From the IMG/VR virus record IMGVR_UViG_3300048823_000117, positions 1-50,356 of that record: DNA of 50,356 nucleotides; one strand, written 5' to 3'. Shown here piece after piece: positions 40,000-47,047 of this stretch (position 1 is its first letter; every line of letters starts with the position of its first letter). The translations under genes were made by a program, and so were the position numbers. The DNA comes from a virus. Below the pieces are notes generated by a model. The model saw nothing but the letters and a program-made list of their open reading frames with translations. It was not told where the DNA came from and made no database searches.

Positions 40000-40377
40000 A
40001 TGCTCGATCTAAACGCACTAGCTGCGCAAGTTCGCGTCGAAGCGCGAATTCGGACGCAAGCACAGTCAATCACAGCTCGATTGGCCCAACGCCAAACGGC
40101 CGAACAAATTGCCGACGCAGCCGCAAGGGAACTCGCCAAGCGAGAGTCGTTGGCCAGGGCACTCAGTTCCGAGTCCTTGGACGCCACTCGGTTCCGCTGG
40201 CTCGGCTCCCACAGTACCCGGGCGTGCGAACTCTGTGGCCAGTCCACCGACGAGATGCGTCGGACGCTCGACGGCTGGATCAGCGCCGAAGCAAAACGCC
40301 GACTGGTCGAGATGCGAAAGGACTTCGCTGAGCGGACCGGGCGCCAACTGCCGAACTTGGAGTTCGACCGGGCATGA
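40000..40377 (+). CDS. Helical protein of unknown function with a CxxC pair
   Basis: The protein has 125 residues from ATG 40000 with GGAGG 8 bases upstream. It is helical, Ala/Arg/Glu-rich, with one CELCGQ pair near residue 77. The middle ESLDATRFRWLGSHSTRACELC may be a small metal site. It leads a chain of coupled small genes (40000-41537). Confidence 0.65.
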   Translation: MLDLNALAAQVRVEARIRTQAQSITARLAQRQTAEQIADAAARELAKRESLARALSSESLDATRFRWLGSHSTRACELCGQSTDEMRRTLDGWISAEAKRRLVEMRKDFAERTGRQLPNLEFDRA

Positions 40378-40487
40378 CTTACTGTCAGCCCCATAACTGG
40401 TCCGAATGGACCTGGACAATGACTTTGTGTATGTACAAGCGTCAATGCTCAGTATGCAAAGTCTGGGAATACAGGCGAACTCGCTAA
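40374..40487 (+). CDS. Tiny zinc-ribbon-like protein (37 residues)
   Basis: ATG 40374 overlaps the previous stop (ATGA), and its TAA 40485-40487 overlaps the next ATG (TAATG). The product has CQPHNWSEW ... LCMYKRQCSVCKVWEYR, that is C, H, C and CxxC ligands around Trp residues, as in small one-zinc phage proteins. Coupling on both sides makes it very likely real. Confidence 0.72.
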   Translation: MTYCQPHNWSEWTWTMTLCMYKRQCSVCKVWEYRRTR

Positions 40488-40687
40488 TGCCCCGTCCCAG
40501 ATCCATCATTCCCCGCCGCCAGTACAACGTGAAGATCCCCGACGATCTCTACGCCCGAGTCCTGGCCCACTTATGGTCGCCCGCAGAGAACTGCGTCCCT
40601 TACGGCGCATTCAGCGAGTTCGTAAACGACTGCATTCGCGACAAATTCCGCCGAATCGACGAGGTAAAGACCGATGTTATCCCCTGA
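40487..40687 (+). CDS. Small ribbon-helix-helix-like DNA-binding candidate
   Basis: The protein has 66 residues from ATG 40487 (TAATG junction); the longer frame from 40406 lacks a start signal. RRQYNVKIPDDLYARVLAHL has the strand-then-helix pattern of ribbon-helix-helix proteins, and a second helix follows (GAFSEFVNDCIRDKFRR). It could be a small repressor, or one of the conserved phage proteins of this type without assigned function. It overlaps the next gene by 14 bp. Confidence 0.68.
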   Translation: MPRPRSIIPRRQYNVKIPDDLYARVLAHLWSPAENCVPYGAFSEFVNDCIRDKFRRIDEVKTDVIP

Positions 40688-40904
40688 AGACCTATCCACG
40701 ATGCAACTGCTCCGCAGCCGCATCCTAATGAACGAACAGATCCCGCCGGAGGAACTTGGAGCGGCCCTGCGACTGATGCGCGCGGACCGGCTAAGCGCCG
40801 CAACTCGGGCCAAGACGACCAAGTCCCGCAGCGCGGGTAAGGCCAAGGCTCCCGCCCAGGCGGCCGGGGCGTTGCTCGGCCAGTTGGGAATCCCTGGGGT
40901 ATGA
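40674..40904 (+). CDS. Small basic helical protein
   Basis: A 76-residue protein has a helical core, PPEELGAALRLMRADRLSAATRA, then a Lys/Ser/Ala-rich segment (KTTKSRSAGKAKAPAQAAG). The PPEEL..ALRLMRADRL text resembles small phage proteins next to such zinc and RHH proteins. Coupled by overlaps on both sides. Confidence 0.65.
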   Translation: MLSPEDLSTMQLLRSRILMNEQIPPEELGAALRLMRADRLSAATRAKTTKSRSAGKAKAPAQAAGALLGQLGIPGV

Positions 40905-41131
40905 TCCCAGTCCAATTTCCCGAGGCCAATGGCGTCTTGGCAATGGGCCAGGACGAGTACGAGCCTCTACCCTTTTACAAGACCGCCGACGGTCGGACGA
41001 TTTGCTGCTTTCGCTTATCTCCAGCGGAGCTGGAGGAAATCGCCCGTACCCGAACGCTCTGGATTATGCAGTTGACCTTCAACCAGCCATTCCAGCCAAT
41101 TGGCCTATCTACCCAGCGGCCGTTTGAGTGA
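40901..41131 (+). CDS. Small protein of unknown function
   Basis: The 76-residue protein starts with an ATGA overlap and ends with a TGATG junction. It seems a single compact domain (DEYEPLPFYKTADGRTICCFRL, SPAELEEIARTRTLWIMQLTF). The final LSPAEL-helix-LWIM pattern is typical of conserved small phage proteins without known role. Confidence 0.68.
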   Translation: MIPVQFPEANGVLAMGQDEYEPLPFYKTADGRTICCFRLSPAELEEIARTRTLWIMQLTFNQPFQPIGLSTQRPFE

Positions 41132-41307
41132 TGTACGAGCCCATCTTCAACCTCGAATGCGTCGAATGCGATTCCGAACCTGTCGTCGGCATCCGAGACG
41201 ACGAAGGTTCGCTCCGCTGCACGCACCTTTGCGGCAGCTGTTTTTTCAGTGACCGCAGCATGAACGACTGGGACCTCTGGAACGAACCTCAGGAGTCTAC
41301 AGAGTGA
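41131..41307 (+). CDS. Tiny Cys-rich zinc-binding protein (58 residues)
   Basis: ATG 41131 overlaps the previous stop by one base and TGA 41307 overlaps the next GTG (GTGA). The product has CVEC, CTHLC and GSC (NLECVECDSEPVVG, LRCTHLCGSCFFS), enough ligands for two zinc ions, and an acidic Trp-rich tail. No family is recognised. Confidence 0.7.
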   Translation: MYEPIFNLECVECDSEPVVGIRDDEGSLRCTHLCGSCFFSDRSMNDWDLWNEPQESTE

Positions 41308-41537
41308 CCGACGAAGAGGCCAACTATACCAAGGTCGCCGACGGAGTCGACGCACTAATGGCCAAGATCTACCCAGGGAGTAAGTTCCTCGTCGTCACCG
41401 TCTGGGTCTGCGAAGCAGAGGCCTGGGTCCACGTCGCCTCGAATAGCAAGATGATGGCGCTGAAGTTACTAACCGACGCCAAGGATTGCATCGAAGGTAA
41501 CATCGGCTACGCACCTATAAGGAGCCTGGATTCATAA
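41304..41537 (+). CDS. Small protein of unknown function
   Basis: The 77-residue protein has a GTG start (GTGA overlap). SKFLVVTVWVCEAEAWVHVASNSKM followed by a helix (ALKLLTDAKDCIEGN) suggests a beta-hairpin plus helix domain. It is the last gene before the structured RNA candidate at 41543. Confidence 0.65.
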   Translation: MTDEEANYTKVADGVDALMAKIYPGSKFLVVTVWVCEAEAWVHVASNSKMMALKLLTDAKDCIEGNIGYAPIRSLDS

Positions 41538-41542
41538 ACTGA

Positions 41543-41663
41543 TAACTCCTAAGAGACGGGCCTGGCTCTCAGTCCCAATGAGTTGCGACCTGGGCGTAAT
41601 GTGCGAGTTGGCCCAGGCACGTGTGGTGGACAAGCCATAATTAGGCCCGTCTCTTAGTAGTTA
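41543..41663 (+). ncRNA. Candidate structured RNA or leader element
   Basis: A closing stem joins 41543-41563 to 41643-41663 with one mismatch in 21 pairs, including a perfect 15-bp run (CTAAGAGACGGGCCT with AGGCCCGTCTCTTAG). Inside, GGCT (41564-41567) can pair with AGCC (41633-41636). CTCA/TGAG (41568-41571, 41579-41582) closes a 7-nt loop and CCTGGGC/GCCCAGG (41589-41595, 41611-41617) makes a second hairpin. Loop bases GTCC (41572-41575) can pair with GGAC (41628-41631). It ends 21 bp before the next start codon. It has no T-run, so it is not a simple terminator. A riboswitch-like leader or separate ncRNA is possible. Confidence 0.6.
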
Positions 41664-41684
41664 ACAGCAGTAAGGAGGACGACG

Positions 41685-41942
41685 ATGGACGTTAAGCGAC
41701 TTAACATCTTCGCAACCGAAGATGAGATCAAGTATATAAAGCATTGCCAGTCAATGCCTATCATGGCATTCACAAACCCAGGACCACCAGGGCCAGGGGT
41801 ATCGCCAGTTATTCCCCTGAGCGAAGCCCCGATTAAGGCAGTTCACCGAGCAGCTCTCGCCCACGGTCTGCCGGAGATCCCTGGTTACTACGGTATCGAC
41901 TTGACGAATGGTGAATTCGTGACTGTCGAAGGAGCAGAATGA
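41685..41942 (+). CDS. Small protein downstream of the structured RNA
   Basis: The 85-residue protein has TAAGGAGG 7 bases before ATG 41685. It has a Pro/Gly-rich middle (TNPGPPGPGVSPVIPLSEAP) between two helical parts. No family is recognised. If the upstream RNA is a regulator in cis, this gene and the nuclease behind it are its targets. The end overlaps the next gene by 4 bp. Confidence 0.65.
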   Translation: MDVKRLNIFATEDEIKYIKHCQSMPIMAFTNPGPPGPGVSPVIPLSEAPIKAVHRAALAHGLPEIPGYYGIDLTNGEFVTVEGAE

Positions 41943-42844
41943 TGTTTCCAGAAGTCATAGATAGCTCCATGATGGCCTCCTTCAAGGAGTGCCCGGCGAA
42001 GTTCAAGTTACAATACATCGAGGAGTGGAAACCCCGGGGCATCTCGACTCACCTCCACGCGGGTGGAGCGTTCGCCCACGGCCTGGAAGCCTCTCGTCGG
42101 GCGTTCTACGAACAGGACGTCAGTAGCGACGACGCTCAGGCCATTGGAATCGACGCCCTGTTGCGCTTCTACGGCGATCACCGGCCGCCGGACTTCGGCA
42201 CCGCCGCGAACAAGTCCGCGATCCGAATGGCCGGCGCGCTGGAGTTTTATTTTGCTAACTACCCACTGAATCACGACAGCGCCTACCCTGTCATCATGCC
42301 TGGAGGCAAGCGTGGAATCGAATTCAACTACACTTATCCCTTGGGGATTGACCATCCAGAGACAGGACAACCAATCCTGTACACAGGACGATCTGATGGG
42401 ATATTCCAGTTCTCTGGCGGAACCTACATATTCGACGACAAGACTGCCAGCCAACTCGGACCAACTTGGGCAAAGCAATGGAAGTTACGAGCACAGTTTT
42501 CAGGGTACTGCTGGCTCGCACAGAAATGCGGAATCAAGGTTGATGGTGTTGTTGTGCGCGGTGTGTCGATACTGAAGAACTCCTACGGCACGGCCGAGGA
42601 CATTTCGTTCCGAGGCGAGTACATGCTCACCACGTGGGAGGCCGAGTTATTGACCTGGATCGCGATGATGAAGGAATGCTACCGAACCGGCCGCTGGGTT
42701 CATAACTTCGACCATGCCTGCAGTAACTACGGCGGCTGCGAATTCGACTCCATTTGCGACATGGAGGAGCCGAAGCCGTTCCTCGAACAGTCCCACGAGC
42801 GCCGACATTGGGACCCGATCACCAGAATTGAAACTAAATTGTGA
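41939..42844 (+). CDS. Cas4/RecB-like PD-(D/E)XK nuclease with probable [4Fe-4S] cluster
   Basis: The 301-residue protein has the PDDEXK order: Cys18 in SFKECPAKFKLQYIE, GRSDGIFQ (Asp153), FDDKTAS (Asp166/Lys168) and the QxxxY motif QFSGY (186-190). Cys261, Cys267 and Cys273 near the C-terminus with Cys18 complete a Cas4/AddB-type iron-sulfur site. Such nucleases act as 5'-3' exonucleases in phage recombination. The ATPase and SSB-like genes downstream support this. Confidence 0.85.
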   Translation: MMFPEVIDSSMMASFKECPAKFKLQYIEEWKPRGISTHLHAGGAFAHGLEASRRAFYEQDVSSDDAQAIGIDALLRFYGDHRPPDFGTAANKSAIRMAGALEFYFANYPLNHDSAYPVIMPGGKRGIEFNYTYPLGIDHPETGQPILYTGRSDGIFQFSGGTYIFDDKTASQLGPTWAKQWKLRAQFSGYCWLAQKCGIKVDGVVVRGVSILKNSYGTAEDISFRGEYMLTTWEAELLTWIAMMKECYRTGRWVHNFDHACSNYGGCEFDSICDMEEPKPFLEQSHERRHWDPITRIETKL

Positions 42845-42853
42845 GGAACTGCC

Positions 42854-43171
42854 ATGTATACACTAACTGTAGCAATGTACAAGTGGACCGAACACCCTGA
42901 CTGGACGCCCGACTTACACGTGATGTCGTTCCAGGACGACGGGACCGAGAACCTAATCAGCGAGCGCCATCGAGTCAGTGAGCCTATTACAGTCAATCTG
43001 CCAGAACGGTCGGCTCAAGAGTCCACATTAGACGCCTTGACTGTTATCGCTAAGCTAAAGAGCGAACAGGTAACCGAGCACGTCTCAAAGATGCAGGCTC
43101 TGAATGAAGCCGAGGCGAAGTATCTATGCCTGACGCACGAGGTGCCCAGTGAACAGGATATGGAAATTTAA
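42854..43171 (+). CDS. Small protein of unknown function
   Basis: A 105-residue protein begins MYTLTVAMYKWTEHPDWTPDLHVM, probably a beta domain, and ends in a charged helix (AQESTLDALTVIAKLKSEQVT). A GAGGAA site precedes ATG 42854. It sits between recombination genes but shows no catalytic motif. Confidence 0.62.
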   Translation: MYTLTVAMYKWTEHPDWTPDLHVMSFQDDGTENLISERHRVSEPITVNLPERSAQESTLDALTVIAKLKSEQVTEHVSKMQALNEAEAKYLCLTHEVPSEQDMEI

Positions 43172-43451
43172 GATCTTGGGGCCTGACAACCAATTCGACG
43201 GTCCAGCCGGCGCTCGGGCCGTCACGGCCGTGATCGAGCCGGACGGACAGCCTGTCTTATACCTCATGTGCCCAGACGGGACGTCGAAGGTTAAGTACAA
43301 CGTCAGGCTATTCAGTACCGCCCAGCCAATCCCCGAAGGCTCGGGCGAGTACGTGGCGACTTTGCGAATCCCTACCCCGGAAGTCGACCGCCGAGGCACA
43401 TTCGTAATGCACGTTTTCTGGCAACAGACGCCAATTGCCCTTGCGAACTAA
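43149..43451 (+). CDS. Small beta-rich protein of unknown function
   Basis: The 100-residue protein has a GTG start overlapping the previous gene by 23 bp with GAGG 6 bases upstream. It reads as an all-beta domain (AVTAVIEPDGQPVLYLMCPDG, GEYVATLRIPTPEVDRRG). No motif is recognised. Confidence 0.6.
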   Translation: MNRIWKFKILGPDNQFDGPAGARAVTAVIEPDGQPVLYLMCPDGTSKVKYNVRLFSTAQPIPEGSGEYVATLRIPTPEVDRRGTFVMHVFWQQTPIALAN

Positions 43452-43474
43452 CCACTCAATCAAGGAGTAAAGCC

Positions 43475-43930
43475 ATGACAGCCGATGCCGCACCGACCTA
43501 TATGCTTCGATACCCTGGCGGCACCGAACAGCACGAATTCGTGCTCGCGGAGAATTACGACGCGATGAAGGCCGAACGGGATGCCGCGCGCGAGAGGATT
43601 CTCGGGTTGACAAATGAACTTGCGACAGCTAACGACGGGCTGAATGTGTGGAAGACCGAGGCAGAGCGCTTATGCAAGGATGCTGCATGGTTCCGATGGA
43701 TGATGGCCGACGCCGACCGTTGTGCCAGCATTGTGGGCGATGCCTACAACGGCTGGGATACGGACTTGTCTTGGGAAGACGCGGTGAAACGCGAGATTGA
43801 CGATTTCATCGCAGCATGTACGACCTGCGGTGGCACTGGCGAGATTGACGAGACCCTCGGCGGCATAGCCACATCAAATCCGCATGCGCCGTGTCCGGAT
43901 TGTGCAGGAGCCAAGCATGGCGACGTGTAA
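43475..43930 (+). CDS. Coiled-coil protein with DnaJ-like CxxCxGxG motif
   Basis: The 151-residue protein follows AAGGAG. A coiled coil (AENYDAMKAERDAARERIL) precedes a domain with WFRWMMADADRCASIV and ends with CTTCGGTGEID and CPDC, a DnaJ-type zinc module. Parts of this layout recur in phage proteins that describe no clear enzyme. It overlaps the next gene by 14 bp. Confidence 0.65.
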   Translation: MTADAAPTYMLRYPGGTEQHEFVLAENYDAMKAERDAARERILGLTNELATANDGLNVWKTEAERLCKDAAWFRWMMADADRCASIVGDAYNGWDTDLSWEDAVKREIDDFIAACTTCGGTGEIDETLGGIATSNPHAPCPDCAGAKHGDV

Positions 43931-44132
43931 CGGCTGTGGGGGCGTCGTCGGCCGCGATTGCTGGAACCCGGTTGAGTGCGAGCAAATTGCCAATCAGATG
44001 GAGCAGAACAAGCATTATAGCCTAGAGCAGCGCGTTCAGTCGTTAGAGCAAGAGTTGGCGGAACTGCGGCGCTTGCTGCTGCCGTTGGAACGACACTCAC
44101 CTCTCAATCAAGGTGGTAAGTCTGATGGATGA
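43917..44132 (+). CDS. Small zinc-finger / coiled-coil protein
   Basis: The protein has 71 residues from ATG 43917 (AGGAG 7 bases upstream). The N-terminal CNGCGG ... CWNPVEC is a probable zinc site and the rest is a leucine-heptad coiled coil (LEQRVQSLEQELAELRRLL), so it probably dimerises. Confidence 0.65.
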   Translation: MATCNGCGGVVGRDCWNPVECEQIANQMEQNKHYSLEQRVQSLEQELAELRRLLLPLERHSPLNQGGKSDG

Positions 44133-44307
44133 GACAGTGCACAGCACCGAGGTCTCGCGGCTCCGGGATGCGCTCCAATTGATCGCGGATGGGGTCATGT
44201 GCGAGGAACTGTTTCCGGGAGTCACAGACGATTACCACGTTAAGGCATTGACCGCCCAGACAATCGCCTTGGCCGCATTGGCCCACGAGACAGGGCCAAA
44301 GCTTTGA
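44125..44307 (+). CDS. Small helical protein
   Basis: The protein has 60 residues from ATG 44125 with AAGGTGG about 8 bases upstream and an 8-bp overlap with the previous gene. It is predicted helical (VSRLRDALQLIADGVMCEELF, VKALTAQTIALAALAHE). No function is evident. Confidence 0.6.
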   Translation: MDETVHSTEVSRLRDALQLIADGVMCEELFPGVTDDYHVKALTAQTIALAALAHETGPKL

Positions 44308-44687
44308 TCCACCTCCGCCTACCGACCGAGCACTCCTTCCTCTGGGTCTGCCCACAGTGTTCCACCACCTGGGCAGTCCTGGACTCATCCTTCGGCGGCA
44401 AGGCGCATTTCTTCCTACACGCCGAGTGCGAGTCCTGTGGCGGCGGAATCCTAACTTGCGACTTCTGGCTCGACCAGAACCCGCTCGACGACACCCTTAG
44501 CAACATCCTAGCAGTCCTCCCCTACGACATGCTCGTCCGGGAGGTTCGTTTATACTTGGAGGAACTCTTTGATGAACGTACAGGCCATCCCTTCGTCCAG
44601 CAGCCTCTCAACGCAGGCATCTGGAACGACGACCTCCCCCGCACCAGCGGATTCCTCAATTCTCAAGGGAGTGAAAGTACTCCTTGA
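44304..44687 (+). CDS. Zinc-ribbon-containing protein overlapping the ATPase gene
   Basis: The 127-residue frame starts at TTG 44304 (TTGA overlap). CPQC (about 16-19) and CESC (42-45) form a four-Cys zinc ribbon. The last 38 codons overlap the ATPase gene in another frame, so the true protein may be less conserved there. The function is unknown. Confidence 0.58.
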   Translation: MIHLRLPTEHSFLWVCPQCSTTWAVLDSSFGGKAHFFLHAECESCGGGILTCDFWLDQNPLDDTLSNILAVLPYDMLVREVRLYLEELFDERTGHPFVQQPLNAGIWNDDLPRTSGFLNSQGSESTP

Positions 44688-45483
44688 AGGCCCAGCCGGC
44701 ACGGGGAAGACCCACGCCCTTGGCACCCTGGTGGACACAGGTCTCGAGGTATTCTACCTATCGATCGATTCTGGCAGAGAATCGCTGGTCGGCTATTACA
44801 CCGATCGACAGAAACCCGTACCGGCTAATTTGCACTGGCACGACATCGAGACCGCCGACTGGTCGTTCGAGACGATGATCGCAGCAGCGAACAACACGCT
44901 CAACCTCACCTACGAGTCCCTGACCAAGGTCTCCGACCCGTACAAGTCCCAGTACAACCAGTACGTAAAGATGCTAACCGCGTTGCACGACTTCCCTGCC
45001 GACGACTTAGGCGGGAAGAAGTTCGGCGATGCAAGCACTTGGGGAACGAATCGAGTATTAGTGATTGATAGCCTGTCGGGCGTCAATACCTGCGTCATGT
45101 CAATGGTAGTTGGGACTAAGCCCGTCGTTAGCCCCGGTGAATGGCAAATCGGGATGCAGCATATCGAGAAGCTTGTCAAGAAGTTCATGTCGATGCGCTG
45201 CCATATGGTCTTAATCGGCCATGTTGAGCGAGAAATCGACGAAGTGGAAGGCGGGACGAAGATCACTGTCAGCACCCTTGGCAAGAAGCTCGCACCGAAG
45301 CTACCGAGCCTGTTCGGCGATGTCATAATGGCACAGCGAAAAGGTGCTACTTGGATGTGGTCTACAGCGAATTCGCAGTCGGATCTCAAAACGCGAAACC
45401 TGCCCGTCGCCGAGGGCATCAAGCCCGACTTCGGGCAGATCATCAGCAAGTGGGAATCCCGAGGTGGAAGGAGAACCCCATGA
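44572..45483 (+). CDS. RecA-like P-loop ATPase, phage recombination (Sak4-like candidate)
   Basis: The protein has 303 residues from ATG 44572, with GGAGG 9 bases upstream; the first 30 residues are Ser/Thr-rich. Walker A is GPAGTGKT (40-47), Walker B RVLVIDSLSG (161-170), and VLIGHVEREIDEVEGGTKI may be sensor strands. It is a single-domain ATPase of the AAA_24/Sak4 sort, which promotes annealing or strand exchange together with a phage exonuclease and SSB. The Cas4-like nuclease lies upstream and the SSB-like gene downstream. Confidence 0.78.
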   Translation: MNVQAIPSSSSLSTQASGTTTSPAPADSSILKGVKVLLEGPAGTGKTHALGTLVDTGLEVFYLSIDSGRESLVGYYTDRQKPVPANLHWHDIETADWSFETMIAAANNTLNLTYESLTKVSDPYKSQYNQYVKMLTALHDFPADDLGGKKFGDASTWGTNRVLVIDSLSGVNTCVMSMVVGTKPVVSPGEWQIGMQHIEKLVKKFMSMRCHMVLIGHVEREIDEVEGGTKITVSTLGKKLAPKLPSLFGDVIMAQRKGATWMWSTANSQSDLKTRNLPVAEGIKPDFGQIISKWESRGGRRTP

Positions 45484-45671
45484 CTGAGCTTCATTACGCC
45501 TCCGCAATGTTCGATATGCTTGACCGTGATGATCAAAGCGTTAAGAAGTTCATAGCATACCCCATTACTAAGGTAGTTCTCAGGTCCATTCAGAGTACGA
45601 CTAATCCTGAAGGGCATCCAATGAAAACTTTTATCGTAAATGATAAAGATGAATGGGAGCAAGTGTCGTGA
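45480..45671 (+). CDS. Small protein of unknown function
   Basis: The 63-residue protein starts with an ATGA overlap. It has no clear motif (MLDRDDQSVKKFIAYPITKVV, MKTFIVNDKDEWEQVS) and a lower GC content than its neighbours. The GTGA junction at its end couples it to the next gene. Confidence 0.6.
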   Translation: MTELHYASAMFDMLDRDDQSVKKFIAYPITKVVLRSIQSTTNPEGHPMKTFIVNDKDEWEQVS

Positions 45672-45961
45672 AGTTTAATCTCGGCGATCTGGTTTGGATA
45701 CGCTCACTAGGCCCCCCAGAAGACGACCCAGCAGCCGGCGAGTACCCTGGCTGCATAATAGGGCCTGCCGAATTATGGCAGATAAAGCCTGGCTTTACAG
45801 GTTATCGCTGTGAGGTCCCTTTCGATACTAAAGTCTGGATCGTGGCTGGACAGCGTCTCCGCCCCCGTAGGGACGACTACCAGCAGCACGAACCTCGAAT
45901 GACCTGGGAAGATATCAAGATCTTAGCCACAACTCCAGGGCTAGTTGAGGAACCGAGATGA
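45668..45961 (+). CDS. Small SH3-like protein of unknown function
   Basis: The protein has 97 residues from GTG 45668. KFNLGDLVWIRSLGPPEDDP ... YPGCIIGPAELWQI ... CEVPFDTKVWIVAGQRLRPR reads like an SH3-like or Tudor-like barrel (repeated G-D-L-V-W turns). A nucleic-acid or peptide binding role is possible. Confidence 0.6.
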   Translation: MKFNLGDLVWIRSLGPPEDDPAAGEYPGCIIGPAELWQIKPGFTGYRCEVPFDTKVWIVAGQRLRPRRDDYQQHEPRMTWEDIKILATTPGLVEEPR

Positions 45962-46128
45962 CCTCCCCTCGTTTCGACTACCGAGCAATCAACTACTGGC
46001 GGCGCATCATGCGACCCAGTCCCGAGCAACAGGACGCCAGTCGTCCTTCGCGTCTGCGAGAAGTCCTTCGCGGTCTTTACAACTTGGCACATGGTACATT
46101 ACAAGGATCAAGGAAACATGGAAACTAA
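45958..46128 (+). CDS. Tiny basic protein (56 residues)
   Basis: ATG 45958 overlaps the previous stop (ATGA), and the frame ends at TAA 46128 inside the start of the SSB-like gene. The product is Arg-rich (SPRFDYRAINYWRRIMRPSP, RLREVLRGLYNLAHG). Its end carries the ribosome site of the next gene. It is probably translated for coupling or as a small basic factor. Confidence 0.55.
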   Translation: MTSPRFDYRAINYWRRIMRPSPEQQDASRPSRLREVLRGLYNLAHGTLQGSRKHGN

Positions 46129-46591
46129 CACAGGTGGCTTTAACCCGGAACTGTTCCTGGATATGCCCACTGACAAGGCGGCCGTCCGCCGTCCGCCCGT
46201 CGCTTCGGGCCTCTCGTTCCTCGGAACAATCGGTGAGCCGAAGGCTCGGGTCGTCCAGGGCAAGCAGGATGCGTCGAAGACCTACGTCTTCTGCGACATT
46301 CCAATTACCCTGGACCTGTCCACAAGCCCGTCGGAAGTCCATCGTATCGGCATCGACAAGGTCACCCTCCGCCACGGTATCAGCCTCGACATTGGTGACG
46401 ACGGCCAGCTCGACTGGTCGACCGGCCGCAATCGGGGTCTCGCTCAGTACCGGGAGGCCCTTGGCCTGAACGACGACGGGCGAACTTTTACCCCTCGTAT
46501 GCTGCAGGGGCGAATCGTCCGGGCGAAAGTCAAGCATCGTACCAACGAAGGCGAAATTTATGATGACATCGACTCGGTAGCGAAGCCGTAA
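46118..46591 (+). CDS. Single-stranded DNA-binding-like OB-fold protein
   Basis: The protein has 157 residues from ATG 46118 with AAGGA close upstream. The pattern HRIGIDKVTLRHGISLDIGDDG, GRNRGLAQYREALGLNDDGR and LQGRIVRAKVKHRTNEGEIYDDI matches a family of phage proteins in recombination and replication modules that I take as SSB-like (OB fold ending in a modification-of-reading strand pair). It is adjacent to the ATPase and nuclease genes. DUF669-type proteins are the alternative. Confidence 0.68.
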   Translation: METNTGGFNPELFLDMPTDKAAVRRPPVASGLSFLGTIGEPKARVVQGKQDASKTYVFCDIPITLDLSTSPSEVHRIGIDKVTLRHGISLDIGDDGQLDWSTGRNRGLAQYREALGLNDDGRTFTPRMLQGRIVRAKVKHRTNEGEIYDDIDSVAKP

Positions 46592-46821
46592 TGGCCAAGG
46601 GTCCACTCCCGGACTACCGTCTGTCGGCTCTCAACAAGTCGACCGACGAGACTCGGAACATCGGGGCGGCCTGGAATAAACCCCACGGGCGCATCAGCAT
46701 CAAGCTCGATGCGTTCACGGTCTTGCAGTCCAGCCCCGACCTAATCATCACTCTCTTCCCAGCTAACGAGCGGGATAAGAAGCGAATGACCGAGGAACCT
46801 GTCCGGGAAGAGCCGTTCTAA
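46591..46821 (+). CDS. Small conserved-looking protein next to the SSB-like gene
   Basis: The 76-residue protein has its start overlapping the previous stop (TAATG). The text LSALNKSTDETRNIGAAWNKPHGRISIKLDAFTVLQ is typical of small proteins that recur next to phage SSB or replication genes, ending with ITLFPANE and an acidic tail. It may act with the SSB-like protein. It ends before a strong terminator. Confidence 0.66.
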   Translation: MAKGPLPDYRLSALNKSTDETRNIGAAWNKPHGRISIKLDAFTVLQSSPDLIITLFPANERDKKRMTEEPVREEPF

Positions 46822-46828
46822 GCGAATC

Positions 46829-46858
46829 GACGGCAGGGAATTGGCCCTGCCGTCTTTT
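46829..46858 (+). terminator. Rho-independent terminator
   Basis: GACGGCAGGG (46829-46838) and CCCTGCCGTC (46845-46854) form a perfect 10-bp stem with a 6-nt loop and TTTT after it, directly behind the operon that carries the recombination genes. Confidence 0.85.
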
Positions 46859-46870
46859 GGGGGAACAAGG

Positions 46871-47047
46871 TTGAAAAAGTGTTACCATTGCAAACGCATA
46901 ATCTGGCCGTGGCAGGCTCGTTCGTACAGCACGATACCAGAGCACAAACGGTGCGCTGTATTAGCGTTCATCCATGATGCTTACAGAGATCTCCCTATTA
47001 CACAGGCAAGTAACCAAATTGCCCTGTACAGGGAGAGCCAAAAGTGA
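46871..47047 (+). CDS. Small Cys-containing protein
   Basis: The protein has 58 residues from TTG 46871 with GGGGGAA about 6 bases upstream. KKCYHCKRIIWPWQARSY ... HKRC contains a CxxC and an HxxxC-like pair for one zinc. The GTGA junction couples it to the ParB-methyltransferase gene, so the two probably work or are made together. No promoter is visible between it and the terminator upstream. Confidence 0.62.
   Translation: MKKCYHCKRIIWPWQARSYSTIPEHKRCAVLAFIHDAYRDLPITQASNQIALYRESQK

Noticed and set aside
41543-41663. tRNA or simple terminator at the long inverted repeat
   Set aside because: There is no cloverleaf, anticodon arm or CCA-type acceptor, and no T-run follows the stem.
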